The notes under the pieces: generated by a model
Told to the model about the DNA's origin: nothing
Seen by the model: only the letters and a program-made list of their open reading frames with translations
The model's database searches: none
Translations under genes and position numbers: made by a program
Shown: positions 35,336-46,291 of the stretch, in pieces
Layout of the letters: each line of letters opens with the position of its first letter
Position numbering within the stretch: the stretch's first letter is position 1
Assembly: GCA_026874595.1 (NCBI GenBank)
Contig: CM049313.1
Span: 30,874,008-30,938,007, forward strand
Origin: Sipunculus nudus
Lineage: Eukaryota > Annelida > Sipuncula > Golfingiida > Sipunculidae
Reading direction: 5' to 3'
DNA length: 64,000 nucleotides

Positions 35336-36380
35336 CTTGATTTTATTCATGATATAAACCAAATGAGCAAGGAGATATCATTTATGGTTGAAAAAAATGC
35401 AGTTTTATTATATTTACATATTTTCTATCTATGCCAGCTTATAGAACTATGAGCTGTGAAGTTCAGACTTACTGCACGATGGTTGTAACATAAATAGTCT
35501 AGCTCTGCTGGTCCTCCCAAGCTGTCTTCCATGAAGTGCTTGTATGTTCTAATTTATCCAAAGAGTCCTATGAACATGCTGGATCTGTTGACTCTTTGGC
35601 ACAGATCTCCATATTTTTACAAGAGCTGACAAAGCACATATTCCCAATTTTGCAAAGATGGCATTTCCCCCTCTAAATCAGTTTAGCAAATCACAGCACA
35701 GTAAGACAGGAAGTTGCCATGCAGTATGGCAGAGCCTTCTGTACCAGCTAGTAGGAATGTCCCAGCTAGTTGACACGTTTCCTGAACGTTGCGGGAACAC
35801 AACTCAGCTGCTAGTGGGAATGTCCCAGCTAGTTGATACATTTCTAGAATGTTGCGGGAACACAATGTAGCAGCTAGTGGGAACGTCCCAGCTAGTTGAT
35901 ACATTTCTAGAAGGTTGCGGGAACACAACGCAACTGCTAGTTGCCATGTCCCAGCTAGATGATACATTTCCTGAACGTTTCGGGAACACAACGCAGCTGT
36001 CAGTGGGAATGTCCCAGCTGGTTGATATATTTCTAGAAAGTTGCGGGAACACAACGTAGCAGCTAGTGGGAACGTCCCAGCTAGTTTATACATTTCTAGA
36101 ATGTTGCGGGAACACAACGCAGCTGCTAGTGGGAACGTCCCAGCTAGTTGATACATTTCTAGAATGTTGCGGGAACACAACGCAGCTGCTACTGGGAACG
36201 TCCCAGCTAGTTGATACATTTCTAGAACGTTGCGGGAACACAACGCAGCAGCTAGTTGGAACGTCCCAGCTAGTTGATACGTTTCCTGAACGTTGCGGGA
36301 ACACAACATAGCAGCTAGTGGAAACGTCCAAGCTAGTTGATACGTTTCTGGAACGTTTCGGGAACAACGCAACAGCCATT
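35336..36380. repeat. Composite block, copy 2
   Basis: A direct repeat of the block at 34150-35335: nearly identical 410-base leader, then about 10 copies of the 63-base unit. The leader copies differ by only a few bases, so the duplication of the whole block is recent. Confidence 0.9.
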
Positions 36381-36445
36381 AGCTAACTGGTACATGCTGT
36401 GGCTACATTAAATGTGTCGTCGGAATATAAACTTTTCTGTTTGGG

Positions 36446-36520
36446 TGGTTTTCATGTTGAATCATACGGTTCTTAACTGACTGATGGTTTTCATGTTGAA
36501 TCATACAGTTTTAATGCAGA
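36446..36520. repeat. 38-bp tandem array, right part
   Basis: TGGTTTTCATGTTGAATCAT and CAGTTTTAA units resume here after the element at 33052-36445. Confidence 0.75.
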
Positions 36521-36611
36521 CCTTTTTTGTGAACGAAAGATCAGGTTCAGTTATCAGTATTTAGTATGCAAACTCTGAGAGAGATTCTAGTGAATATCTT
36601 GTTGGTTTATA

Positions 36612-38100
36612 ATGATTATTGTATCCCCAGACAAAGTCGGGATATGTTTTCACGACGGTCCCGCCGCCGCCGCCGCAGAAAAATCTTGTGAGCGGGATAA
36701 CTCAAGAAATATTTCACTGATCTTTTTCAAACTTTACATTTGTATAGATATAGGTAGGAGGACGAAGCCTTTTTTAAAATGGGGTCATGACCTTTGCTAG
36801 GAGAGTGACCTTGACCTTGAATAGGTCCATTTTTGCTGAAAATAACACAAATTCTTAAATACCTCAAGAAAGCTTGCTTGGACTGGTCCTAAAATCAAGG
36901 TGACCGAAGATCTTGGATAGCCTTGTGATATGCCGAAAATTGATGGCGCCACCTATTATCCTTTTCTTGTTTTTACGCCTTTTAATACCCCCATATTTGC
37001 CACTTGGCAGTACTGTGAGCATTTTAAGTCAACAACTAATGGAAATATTATGAACATGTAGAAGGGTTATGGGATGAGGTCTGTTTAAACTTGGGTCATG
37101 ACCTTTACCATGAGAGTGGCCTTGACCTTTAATATTTCCATATTTGGTGAAAATCACACACCTCTTATGATATCTCCAGTGTTGATAGCCATATGGATTT
37201 CAAACGTGACTTATGTATGACCCACCACTAAAGTAAGAACCCTATAGGTTCTAGCGTCATGAGGTCAAAGGTCAAGGTCACTGGACTCACATCTTTAAAG
37301 ATATTGTGAATGCATTTTAAGCCAAACTTTTCATCCCAGATCTTCCATCTTGAACATAAAGCTTACTTGCCAATAGTGGATAATCCAAATCACTTTTGGG
37401 GTCACAAGGCCACAGGAGCCATATCTGTCAAAAAATTAATTTCCGGATGATAATTCCAGCATTTTTGATGTATGGATTATATGTCCCCTTACAAAAGCAC
37501 GATCCCAATTGATTTTTGGGTCAAGAGGTCAAAGGTCAAGGTCACAGGACATACCTTTAAAGAGATTGTGGATGCATTTTCAGCCAAATTTTTCATCTCA
37601 GACCTTTTATCTTGCACATATTGTTCACCAGCCAATAGAGGAAGACCCCTGTCTATTTAGAGGGCACAAGGTCAAAGGTGAAGGTCACAGGAGCTATTTG
37701 TCCAAAAATTCATTTACTGTTAATAACTCCATATATATATGGGTTTCAAACTTGACTTATATATGTCCGTCCATCTTAGAAAGTTTTTTTCATAAACGAT
37801 ACAGGTGGCGCCACCTGCCTTCCCGTTTTTGTAGAATAAATTAATAACCTTTTCTGAGGATTGATCTGCACTCTTGGCCTGAAATCTTAGACTCCCCCAT
37901 TTTGTACTCAAGACTGGTGGCGCCACCTGCTATCGTTTTGCCGTGGTGTCCATCTGTACATGTGCTTTTGGTGAAAATTGCTCATATCTCTGGAGTGTTT
38001 CAAAGTATTTGTCTTAAATTTGGCATGTCTATCCATCTGGGAAAACTTTCTTGAAAACCAGACAGATGGCGCCACCTACCGCCCTGTTTCTGTAAAATAA
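36612..38100 (+). repeat. Dispersed repeat family A, copy 2
   Basis: It begins TTGTATCCCCAGACAAAGTC with a GCCGCC run, and has AAAATGGGGTCATGACC, then two units containing AGGTCAAAGGTCAAGGTCAC (about 37252 and 37527), then GGTGGCGCCACC monomers. Orientation is opposite to the fuller copy at 51438-54318. No coding capacity. Confidence 0.75.
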
Positions 38101-38497
38101 ATTAATGCTCTTTTCTCAAGAAAGATTCAACATATTTGCCCCCAAATTGAAAATGAAATTTGAAAAGGGAATTTTGAATCAATTTTACTTAATCTTTTAT
38201 TTCAGTTGATAAAAATAAGCATGTAGATTAAATTGAAAACTTAAATGTACATCTTCTTTGGAAAAGTGATCCAACTTACTAAGGAATAATCTAGAAGATA
38301 TCATTTTGTGGCATTATGGGTTGTTTTAGTGATTTTATCATAAAAAATTATTTTCTTTTAAATTCAGTGAAAACATTTTATGATAACAAAAAATAATAGA
38401 TATGTGTACATGCATAATTTAACATGATATGACCCAAGCTAATGATAAATAATGATGCAACTTATAAATCTGAGTTTTCTAACTATTGTAAAATTAA
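38101..38497. other. Unassigned AT-rich spacer
   Basis: AT-rich DNA between a family A copy and a family B copy; nothing recognised. Confidence 0.35.
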
Positions 38498-41066
38498 AAC
38501 AAGGGTCCCATGGGTCACGGCGCTCAGCTGTTATATATGATAAAAAATATGATTTGGAAATGAGGCACATGCTGGTTTTGAGTGGTGATAAATGTAAACT
38601 GTATTATGAGTTGTTGGTGTTTAGCTTATGTATGATTTTGATAGTATCTTTGGGGACAGGGAAGAGGATTGATTTCATTTATTTTATTAACAAATGGAGT
38701 GCTATTGTCACACAGATTTTGACTTGGCCAAAGAACTTATAAGCAGCACATAAATATGAGTTTTTTATTTTTATTAAAAATAATAAGAGAATCATATGAT
38801 TTTTTAAAATAAAATATAACTGAAATGATTATTTAAATAATATTACAGAATATTTTCATGAATGCATTCATGAATACATTTTGAAAGTATTTGCACTGGT
38901 ATTCAAATACTTTCATTTTTACCCGAATTCCCATTCTTATGCAAGAAATTTTATAATGGAGTACATATTCATATTCGTATTCAAATACATTTGCAAAGTA
39001 TTTGCACCATGTCTGGTATTTATTCAGTTTTAGCCAAACAATGATGTTGAGAATCCAGAATATACAAAATGCACAAATTTAAATAATGATCATAAGTACC
39101 TGGTTTTATGGCTTTTATTTATATTAAAAAAATAAATGTAATATATTCACTTTGGACTACTTTCACATCAATCTACACACTAGACACAGTACAAATCTAG
39201 ATTAATATTATCAACTGCATCTTGGTCTATCATTAATTTCCTTCATATGATTCCTAATGATTAGTAATGAATAATATGATTTATTTTTTTTATCATTAAA
39301 ATTGAACTGAAAAATACCATAGGTGACTGCATGGTGTTATTTGGAATATGTGACATTCTATCCATCCATACAAGATTCTTACATCATCAGTAACTGCAAG
39401 TTAATTTCCTGTTACTCATCAACTAACAAATTCCTTTTCTATTAATTTTCCTTTAATTTGTTATAAAAAACCAATAAAAATTATTAATTTATTGTTTACT
39501 GTTATGTTGTTGGTCAAAACAACTACTAGATGAGTTGGGTTGGACACCTGGATCAACTGTGGCTGGCCATAAGCTGCCTGGCTGCCCCAGTGTATGCCTC
39601 GCCTCAAGCGTGCATAATTTGCTGAAAGGTCAACAAGGTCAACATACAGGTGACTGAAGAGGGGCTGGGGAGAGCCTGGGTCTGACATGGTCTCATAAAA
39701 ACATTAATAAAAGCTACAATTTTTGGCCAATTTCTTTCAGCATTCTAAACTAAAAAGCTGAAATCCTTATGTGTGCATGATATGAAAATATATCAACAGT
39801 GCTCACAGGAAACAAACGTACCATAGTCAAATTTGGGCAAATTTAAGGTACTAATTTTATATTTAAACTAATAACTTATAAAATTTTAAAAATTCAGAGC
39901 AAATTTTGGGTATTCCATTGAATCTTAATTAAATAATGTTACATCCCTGACAAAAAAATCTCTAGATTCAGCAATCCTCTTGTTAAGGGAGTAAATATAT
40001 TTATTGATTTTTTACAAAGGGCATTATGTTTGGGCCCATAACTTTAAACAATTACGCAATACTGACATCATTTCTGGCATGTGCATAGCAAATGTATAGA
40101 AAAATATGTTTATTATATATGATTAATGTCAGATCAGTGGTTTTGATATTAGGCAGCCTTGAAGTGTAACAATGGGTTCTAAATCGAAAAATGAAGTTTT
40201 TAATTAATATCTCGAAGGAATTAAGTCCTAGTGACCAAATTCTTGGCATGGTAGGGGAATTTGGAGACTTCTTACTGTATGCCAAATTTTAGGAACTGAG
40301 AGCTGAAGCTGGGGAGCTGAGCTCTAGCAAACTGCATAACACTAGCTTGATGTAAAACAATATGTGACATGGTGCTTGAAAACTTGAAATCTAAAGTTTT
40401 TAATCAATTGGTTTCAGATGAAATGCTAAAAAAAAACATGCTGTGAAAATTAAATCCACAGCAGTTACAGGGAAAAAACGTGCCATGGTCAAAGTTGGGC
40501 AAAATTTAAGGTTTCAATTTTTTATTTTTGCTTATATTTTAAAAAATTTATAAGATTTTGATCTAATTTTGGGTATACAATTTAATTTTGATTCATTAAA
40601 GTTATATTACTGGAAAAAAGTACTTAGCTTTAACATGTTTTGTGTTAAGCGATCAAATATCTTTCTTGATTTTTTACAAAATGCATTATGTTTGGGCCCA
40701 TAGCTTTTTTAAATTATATAATACAGACCTAATTTCTGGCATGTACATAGAAACTATATAGAAAAATATTTATGGTAAATATGAGGAAAAATAGATGAGT
40801 GGTTTTGATATTAGGCAGTCCTGAAGTGTGAAAATAGGTTTTTAATAAAAAAAATTGAGGTTTTTCCTTAATTTCTTAAAGGAACAAAGTCGCAAAGACC
40901 CTGTTTTCGGCTTGATAGGAGATCTTGGGGACTTCTAACATTATGCAGAATTTTGGATTCCTAGGTCTTACGGTTTCAAAACGTGCCACATCTACGGACA
41001 GACGGACGGACGACGGAGAATGGACCACGACTATAGCTCAGATGACTTATAGTCAGCTGAGCTAAA
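38498..41066 (+). mobile_element. Dispersed element family B, copy 1
   Basis: It starts AACAAGGGTCCCATGGGTCA followed by CGGCGCTCAGCTG and ends with a perfect-looking stem (AGCTCAG at 41035, CTGAGCT at 41057-41063) followed by AAA. The other copies at 48431 and 60712 share both ends. Inside, a segment of about 660 bases is repeated twice (about 39700-40370 and 40370-41000), with 'CATAGTCAAATTTGGGCAAA' and 'TTATGTTTGGGCCCATA' in each. A (GACG)n-like run precedes the end. No protein is encoded. Asymmetric ends with a 3' hairpin and CTAA recall non-autonomous Helitrons, but the 5' end does not show the usual TC. Confidence 0.6.
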
Positions 41067-41439
41067 AAAAATGAATATGATTGAAAAGTATGATATAATA
41101 TAAATATGTACGCCAAAATGGATATGCTGACAAAAAAATAAGGTTTATTTAACACTTTAAATCATTATTCCGCTGCTTCAGCAGAAAGTGAAATAAAGTG
41201 ATCAGTTCTGTCTGTCCATCTGTAAATATTTCATAAGAAACACAGTATTTTCAAAACCTTTACTGTTTTTATGTCAGCCATGTCAGAGTATTAGTTTCGC
41301 AGTCACGTACATGTATTACCTGATTATTGCCAAATAGCAGGGGCATTTCGTCTTAGCTTTTTAAATTCATATATTTATAAAAACATAATATAAATGAGTA
41401 TACTAATATTTTGCATTTGTTAAGTTAACATTTTACAAG

Positions 41440-43420
41440 ATTTAGCTGAGCACCATGACCCATTGGTCCATTGATGTTTGCCGGAAATCGAAGATTTTTG
41501 CAAGCAGGTTGGTTAGTCGCGTTTGCCTGTTTGTGTGTTTGTTGCTTGCAGGAAATATTCGATTTCGGCAATCATATTGGTCAGTTGCGTATGTCTGTGG
41601 GTGTGTTTGTGGGTGTGTTTGTCAGCACTCTGCTGTTTCAATCAATCTGAAACTTACAGAGTTGATTGACAAATAAAAGTCCTGAAAGCCTATTGTTTTA
41701 TATAGGTCGGAGGTCAAGGTCATAAAAAACATTAAAAAATTTATTTTCATCATACCTTCGTTAATTTAAGTCCTATCTTCATAAACTATGGCTCATTTTC
41801 TTCCTCTGGTTCTTCCGCATTAAATGGTCTAGTCTCCTGGTTTCAAACTAGTGTCACCTTGTCAGTATGTCTGTCTGTTTGTCAGTTGTCTTCAATTTCG
41901 ACTGCTTGCTGGTTCTTACGTCTCACATATAGTACATATTCTACAGTCCACAGTTTTGCAGGAATGACTTTGAAGTCCTATGTGTATTATTTCAATAAGT
42001 CAAAGGACAAGGTCAAATTCACCATAACATATGAAAATATTATTTTCTTCATATCTTTGTCAACATTGGTCCTATATTCACAAACTATGGCAAATTTTCT
42101 TCCTCTTCGTCTTCTTTATGAAATAAAGTATTTGCTTAGTCGTCTAGTTTGTGGCTTTGTTTGTCCCAACTCTACTGGCCACAATTTTGTAGCAATTGAT
42201 CTGAAACTTATAGGGTTGATTAGAAACCAAAAGTCCTGGAACCCTATTGTTTTTGGTCAATATAAGTCAAAGAAAATGTCGACTTTTTCGATGACCTTTA
42301 ATGTAAATTTTATTTTTCGTCATAACTTCGTCAAAAAGAGGTCTATCTGCAAAAGCTATAGCTCATTTTGTTCCGCTATGCTTTCTCCATGAGATGGATT
42401 GGTCAACTGTCATCATCTCGGATGTTTCAATGTGTCGGTATGTCCGTCTGTTGGTCATTTTTTTGGGTCAAATTTGCCTCCTTGTTTGTTCTTTTATCTG
42501 ACATAGAACCCATGAATTTCTAAAAGATTCATGTCCTTTAATGTCGATAGGTCATAGGTCAAAGGTATAGGTCAAGGTCATAAAAAACACAAAATCGTTT
42601 TTCTTCAAATCTTCGTCAAAATTTATCTTCGTCGTAGTTGCATGAACTGTTGCTCATTTTACTCGCCGTGCCATTTCCTTTCTACCGATGTGTAGCTGTC
42701 TCAATCTACTGTTACCATGGTTACGCATTTTTGGGGAAAATTTATGATATTCCAAAATATTGGATCTCATTTTTCTAACTTTGTCAGTTTTAAAGCTAGA
42801 GAGGTCTAGTTTTCTGCTTCAGACAGCATTGGGTCAATTTTGTACAAGTTCTCGTGAAAGCCACAATCTCAAGCAATCGCTCTGAAAATGATATAGTTGA
42901 TGGAAAACAAAATTCCTATAAGCTTTCGGTTTTATAGTTTAGATAGGTCAAAGGTCTTGGTCAAGGTCACCAAAAGAAATATTATTTTGCTCATATATTC
43001 GTCAAATATTGTCCTATTTGTCTAAACAAACTGCAGCTCAATTTATTCGTCTTTGCGTTCCCCATTATGAAGTCTTGTCAACTGTCATCCAGGTTGTGTC
43101 AGTATGTATGTCTGTTCGTCTGTTGTTGTCAATTTCTCCTGCCTACTTGGTCTAACGTATGTCATTCTGCAGTCAACATTGTTTAAGCAATGCTTCTGAA
43201 AGGCATACAGTTAAAAGAAATAAGGAAAATATGTTCTGTCTGTCTGTCCGTTCGTCTACGACTTTTCAATATCAGCATAAATACATGAAAGTGTTATTTT
43301 TTCTGCTCTCCTAGAACATGGCTCATTCAAATTACTGTTTTTACTTGTTCCCCTGTCTTCCTGTCTCTCCTGTGAAATTTCAACTCTGGCAAGAGCTCGA
43401 CCTATGGCCTTCTAGTTTTT
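41440..43420 (+). repeat. Dispersed repeat family C, copy 1
   Basis: It starts TTTAGCTGAGCACCATGACC and consists of about five to six degenerate units of about 300 bases, each with 'TATAGGTCAAAGGTCAAGGT', 'TTCGTCAA', 'AACTATGGCTCATTTT' and 'GTCTGTCTGTTTGTC'. The copy at 55240-56580 is inverted relative to it. No coding capacity; open frames here are short and not conserved between units. Confidence 0.7.
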
Positions 43421-44639
43421 ATATTGGCTTACTTGAAAACATCACAAAAATAACATTGGTATTTCCTCTTTTTGTATGAATATCAGAAGAATAAGGCATG
43501 TACAAATTTAAAATATGTCAGAAATTTAGTGAATTTCAATGGTACAGTTTCATATCCGTTGCATAATTATTTCTTCACATGACTGATCTGTTCTTCACTG
43601 CTCTGTGAAAAGTGCTTTTGCTGAATGCCATGCTGGTTCAGACTTCTGATAGAGTTATGAAGCAATTTTGAAGAAGATATTTTTTATTATAAACAGCATG
43701 CATGGAGTACTGGGCACTTGATGATTGAATCATGTAATTGCTCCATCAGCAGATCAGTGAATGCCATGGGAACTGATTGATAGCCTGGCAGATGAATGGG
43801 GCTGGGGAAAGCACAAATTTATTGATTCGACCAGAAATAGTTCACTTTCATGCCTAACCTGATGGATTTGCCACACCTTGAACAAAGCCAAGATGGAACT
43901 TACTAAGCAGGCATCAGAGAAGTGCATGTTTGTGTACAACGTGCATACCAGAAAGAACTGTAGCAACTAGACCTGGAACACTTTACAGGAAATGGTCAGT
44001 GAATGCTTGAGAGAACATCAGTCAGTATTCAGTCAGAACTCCCAACAGAATGGTCTGATATTGTAGCCTCCCATAAATATTCTCTACGCAAAATCTATAA
44101 AATATGGTGATTATGTTAAAAGTATAATTATAAATTCTGAATTTGAACTGCATCTAGATTTAAAATTTTTGTGGGAAATTTAGTTTTGACAATAGGAATA
44201 AAAAAATCTGTCTCTTGCTATGGAAAAGCCATCTTGCCATTTGTTATAGATTTCTGATTTAATATTTATTGCCCTCTATTGTAACCTGTTGTGCCAGAAA
44301 TGTTCACCTTCAACATGGTGTAGTTTATAAACATTGCAGTGTGAATGGATGCATATTTAAAACTGTGTAAAATTTTGATTGGGGAGATAAACTTGATGTT
44401 CAATATTCAACCTGGCAGATAAAAACATAATTTCATGATTCTTGTCACAATTTCTGCCAAACTAGCTTTACATCAAGCTGTATTGGAAGTGAAATGTAGG
44501 TGATTTATTGAGGAGGAACAGCTAATCCTCAATTCATTTTCCCTTGAAAATGTTAGAAATTCAGTTAAAAGGAAGACCTACATCACAGTTCACCTGTGAA
44601 ATTTGCAGATGTAAGCCTGACAAAGAATTTAATGGTTGA
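43421..44639. other. Unassigned region
   Basis: No recognised gene or repeat. The minus-strand frame at 43754-43966 ends in a TTA|GTAAGT donor-like site but has no recognisable domain. Confidence 0.35.
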
Positions 44640-45165
44640 CCATCTACAACAGATTGGAGGTTATTGTGCACATATGATGAATTAAAACTGTAACGTTTGC
44701 TAGTGACGTATTTAGCCAGTATCAGGCCTGCGTCTGAAACATTGCTTGTGGTGTATTCATCTAGTACCAGGGATTCATTTGTAACATAGCTTTTGGAGTA
44801 TTCAGACAGTAACAAGCCTACATCTGTAACATTGCATGTGGCGCATTCAATGATACCAGGCCTACATCTGTAACATTGTTTGTGGTGTATTCAGCCAGTA
44901 CTGGGCCTACATCTGTCTTATTGCTTGTTGTGTATTCAGCCAGTACCAGACCTACATCTGTAACATGGCTTGTACTGTATTCAACCAGTTGCAGGCCTTA
45001 ATCTGTAACATTGCATGTGGTGTATTTAGTCAGCACCAGGCCTACATCTGTAACATTGCTTGTGGTGTATTCAGCTAGTACCAGGCCTACATCTGTAACA
45101 TTGCTTTCGAAGTATTCAGACAGTAACAAGCCTACATCTGTAAGATTGCTTGTGGTATATTGACA
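44640..45165. repeat. 45-bp tandem array, about 11 copies
   Basis: A 45-base unit (TACCAGGCCTACATCTGTAA, CATTGCTTGTGGTGTATTCA, GCCAG) is repeated about 11 times with moderate divergence. The unit length is 15 codons, which explains the open minus-strand frame at 44561-44815. Confidence 0.85.
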
Positions 45166-45333
45166 CAAATGTATTTGCCAGGTCAGGTTATGTTAAATGA
45201 AGACTCCGTAGGATAATAAAATACAGTCAGGGAAACGTAATTAATTATATTATATCCAATAATGTTGTGTTTATCTTTAACATAAGTTGTGTTGATCAGT
45301 AGATCGGTTCATGTATTAAGTAATTACACTTAC

Positions 45334-45488
45334 TGTACTATGGTTTGTTATGATTGGCTGACTGAACATTCTGGAGGTAAAGAAGCTTCTGGGAGGCTTA
45401 GCTGGTAATTTCCATGTAGATTGTTCCGGAACATCTGTTAACCAGGACTTTTCCGAAGTTTCTTTGCAAGAGGTATATACAAAAGCCG
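45334..45488 (-). pseudogene. Candidate coding exon, 3' part, beyond a transposon insertion
   Basis: This is the downstream part of an open exon that ends at a consensus donor (AGTACA|GTAAGTG, intron from 45333) in phase 0. It reads AFVYTSCKETSEKSW and on to RMFSQPIITNHST. Dropping the transposon at 45498-48291 and one copy of its 9-bp duplication joins it in frame to 48292-48352, giving 72 codons from an ATG. The last residues (PIITNHST) resemble the run-up to Ig1 in two-Ig zig-8/Dpr proteins, and the phase-0 end matches the phase-0 start needed somewhere before 12118, but the intervening half of Ig1 was not found. In the present arrangement the transposon end supplies a new in-frame ATG (45504-45502). 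Whether it is a real exon rests on the open frame and donor only. Confidence 0.4.
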
Positions 45489-45780
45489 GTTCCAAGGTAG
45501 CCATGACAACATGACACTCAGGCCTTCGGAAATAAACTGATAGGGCCTGGAGTCATGATGGCAGTCACAACAGAACGCCCATTCTAAGGGTCGGATCAAA
45601 ATATTTACTGTCTGGTATTATTTGGCATCACAGGCTTATAAAGTCGTATTATATGTGCTTAATATCGAAGAAGAAATGTTGTTACACAAAAATAATTACA
45701 TTTTTTACCTCCTTTCATCACTGTGGCACCGATTCACGTGAAGCGGTACTTCTCATTCAAAACTAAAGGTGTCATGGCGC

Positions 45781-46237
45781 GGTCGTGTATGTAAACTTGG
45801 AAGTCGGAAGCCGGAAGCCGGAAACCAAGGAATGACTTATAAATAAAGCAGTTTAAAGCATGTACAAAATGCTAACGCTTCAATACCATTTTGTTTTTTC
45901 CCCGATAGAATAAGATCTTTATTATCATTCTGTGAAGAATAATAGTGATCCATTCTTTAATCTGAAAGTTATGGATGATTTTGTGCTCGGATGCCATCTC
46001 TGATTTCAGGCAGAAGCGCTGGGATGTGATCCAATGTGTATAACTCGGAAGTCACAGAGACGCACTGGTTAACTTGTGGTCAGTTAAGAGCCACAGCCCA
46101 AATGCAGTTTCATTATAATTATAGCTGCATGCAAATATTGAAATTGCTTATGCATGATTCTGCTTTTAATGAGTGTATAATACAATACATGATACATAAT
46201 CGAAAAACTATAACTTCTTAATTTTTTTATTTGTTAA

Positions 46238-46291
<54 letters not shown>

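Larger units (their letters stand above)
33052..36445. mobile_element. Repeat-built element with short TIRs inserted in the 38-bp array
   Basis: 3394 bp. The left edge CCCATACAGAAAA and the reversed right edge CCCAAACAGAAAA form a 13-base inverted repeat with one mismatch, and the 38-base array continues on both sides. At most a 2-base duplication (TG) is visible. The inside contains no transposase and is built from two kinds of tandem repeat plus a duplicated block of unique sequence. The stretch 33720-34150 is AT-rich with nothing recognised. The class is unknown. Confidence 0.6.

Noticed and set aside
33019-36379. Several long frames (130-230 codons) on both strands
   Set aside because: They arise from about 120-bp and 63-bp tandem units; overlapping frames on both strands repeat the same short motifs.
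43754-43966. Minus-strand frame ending at a donor-like TTA|GTAAGT, tested as the missing first half of Ig1
   Set aside because: The residues before the donor do not show the cysteine and strand pattern expected for the first half of Ig1.
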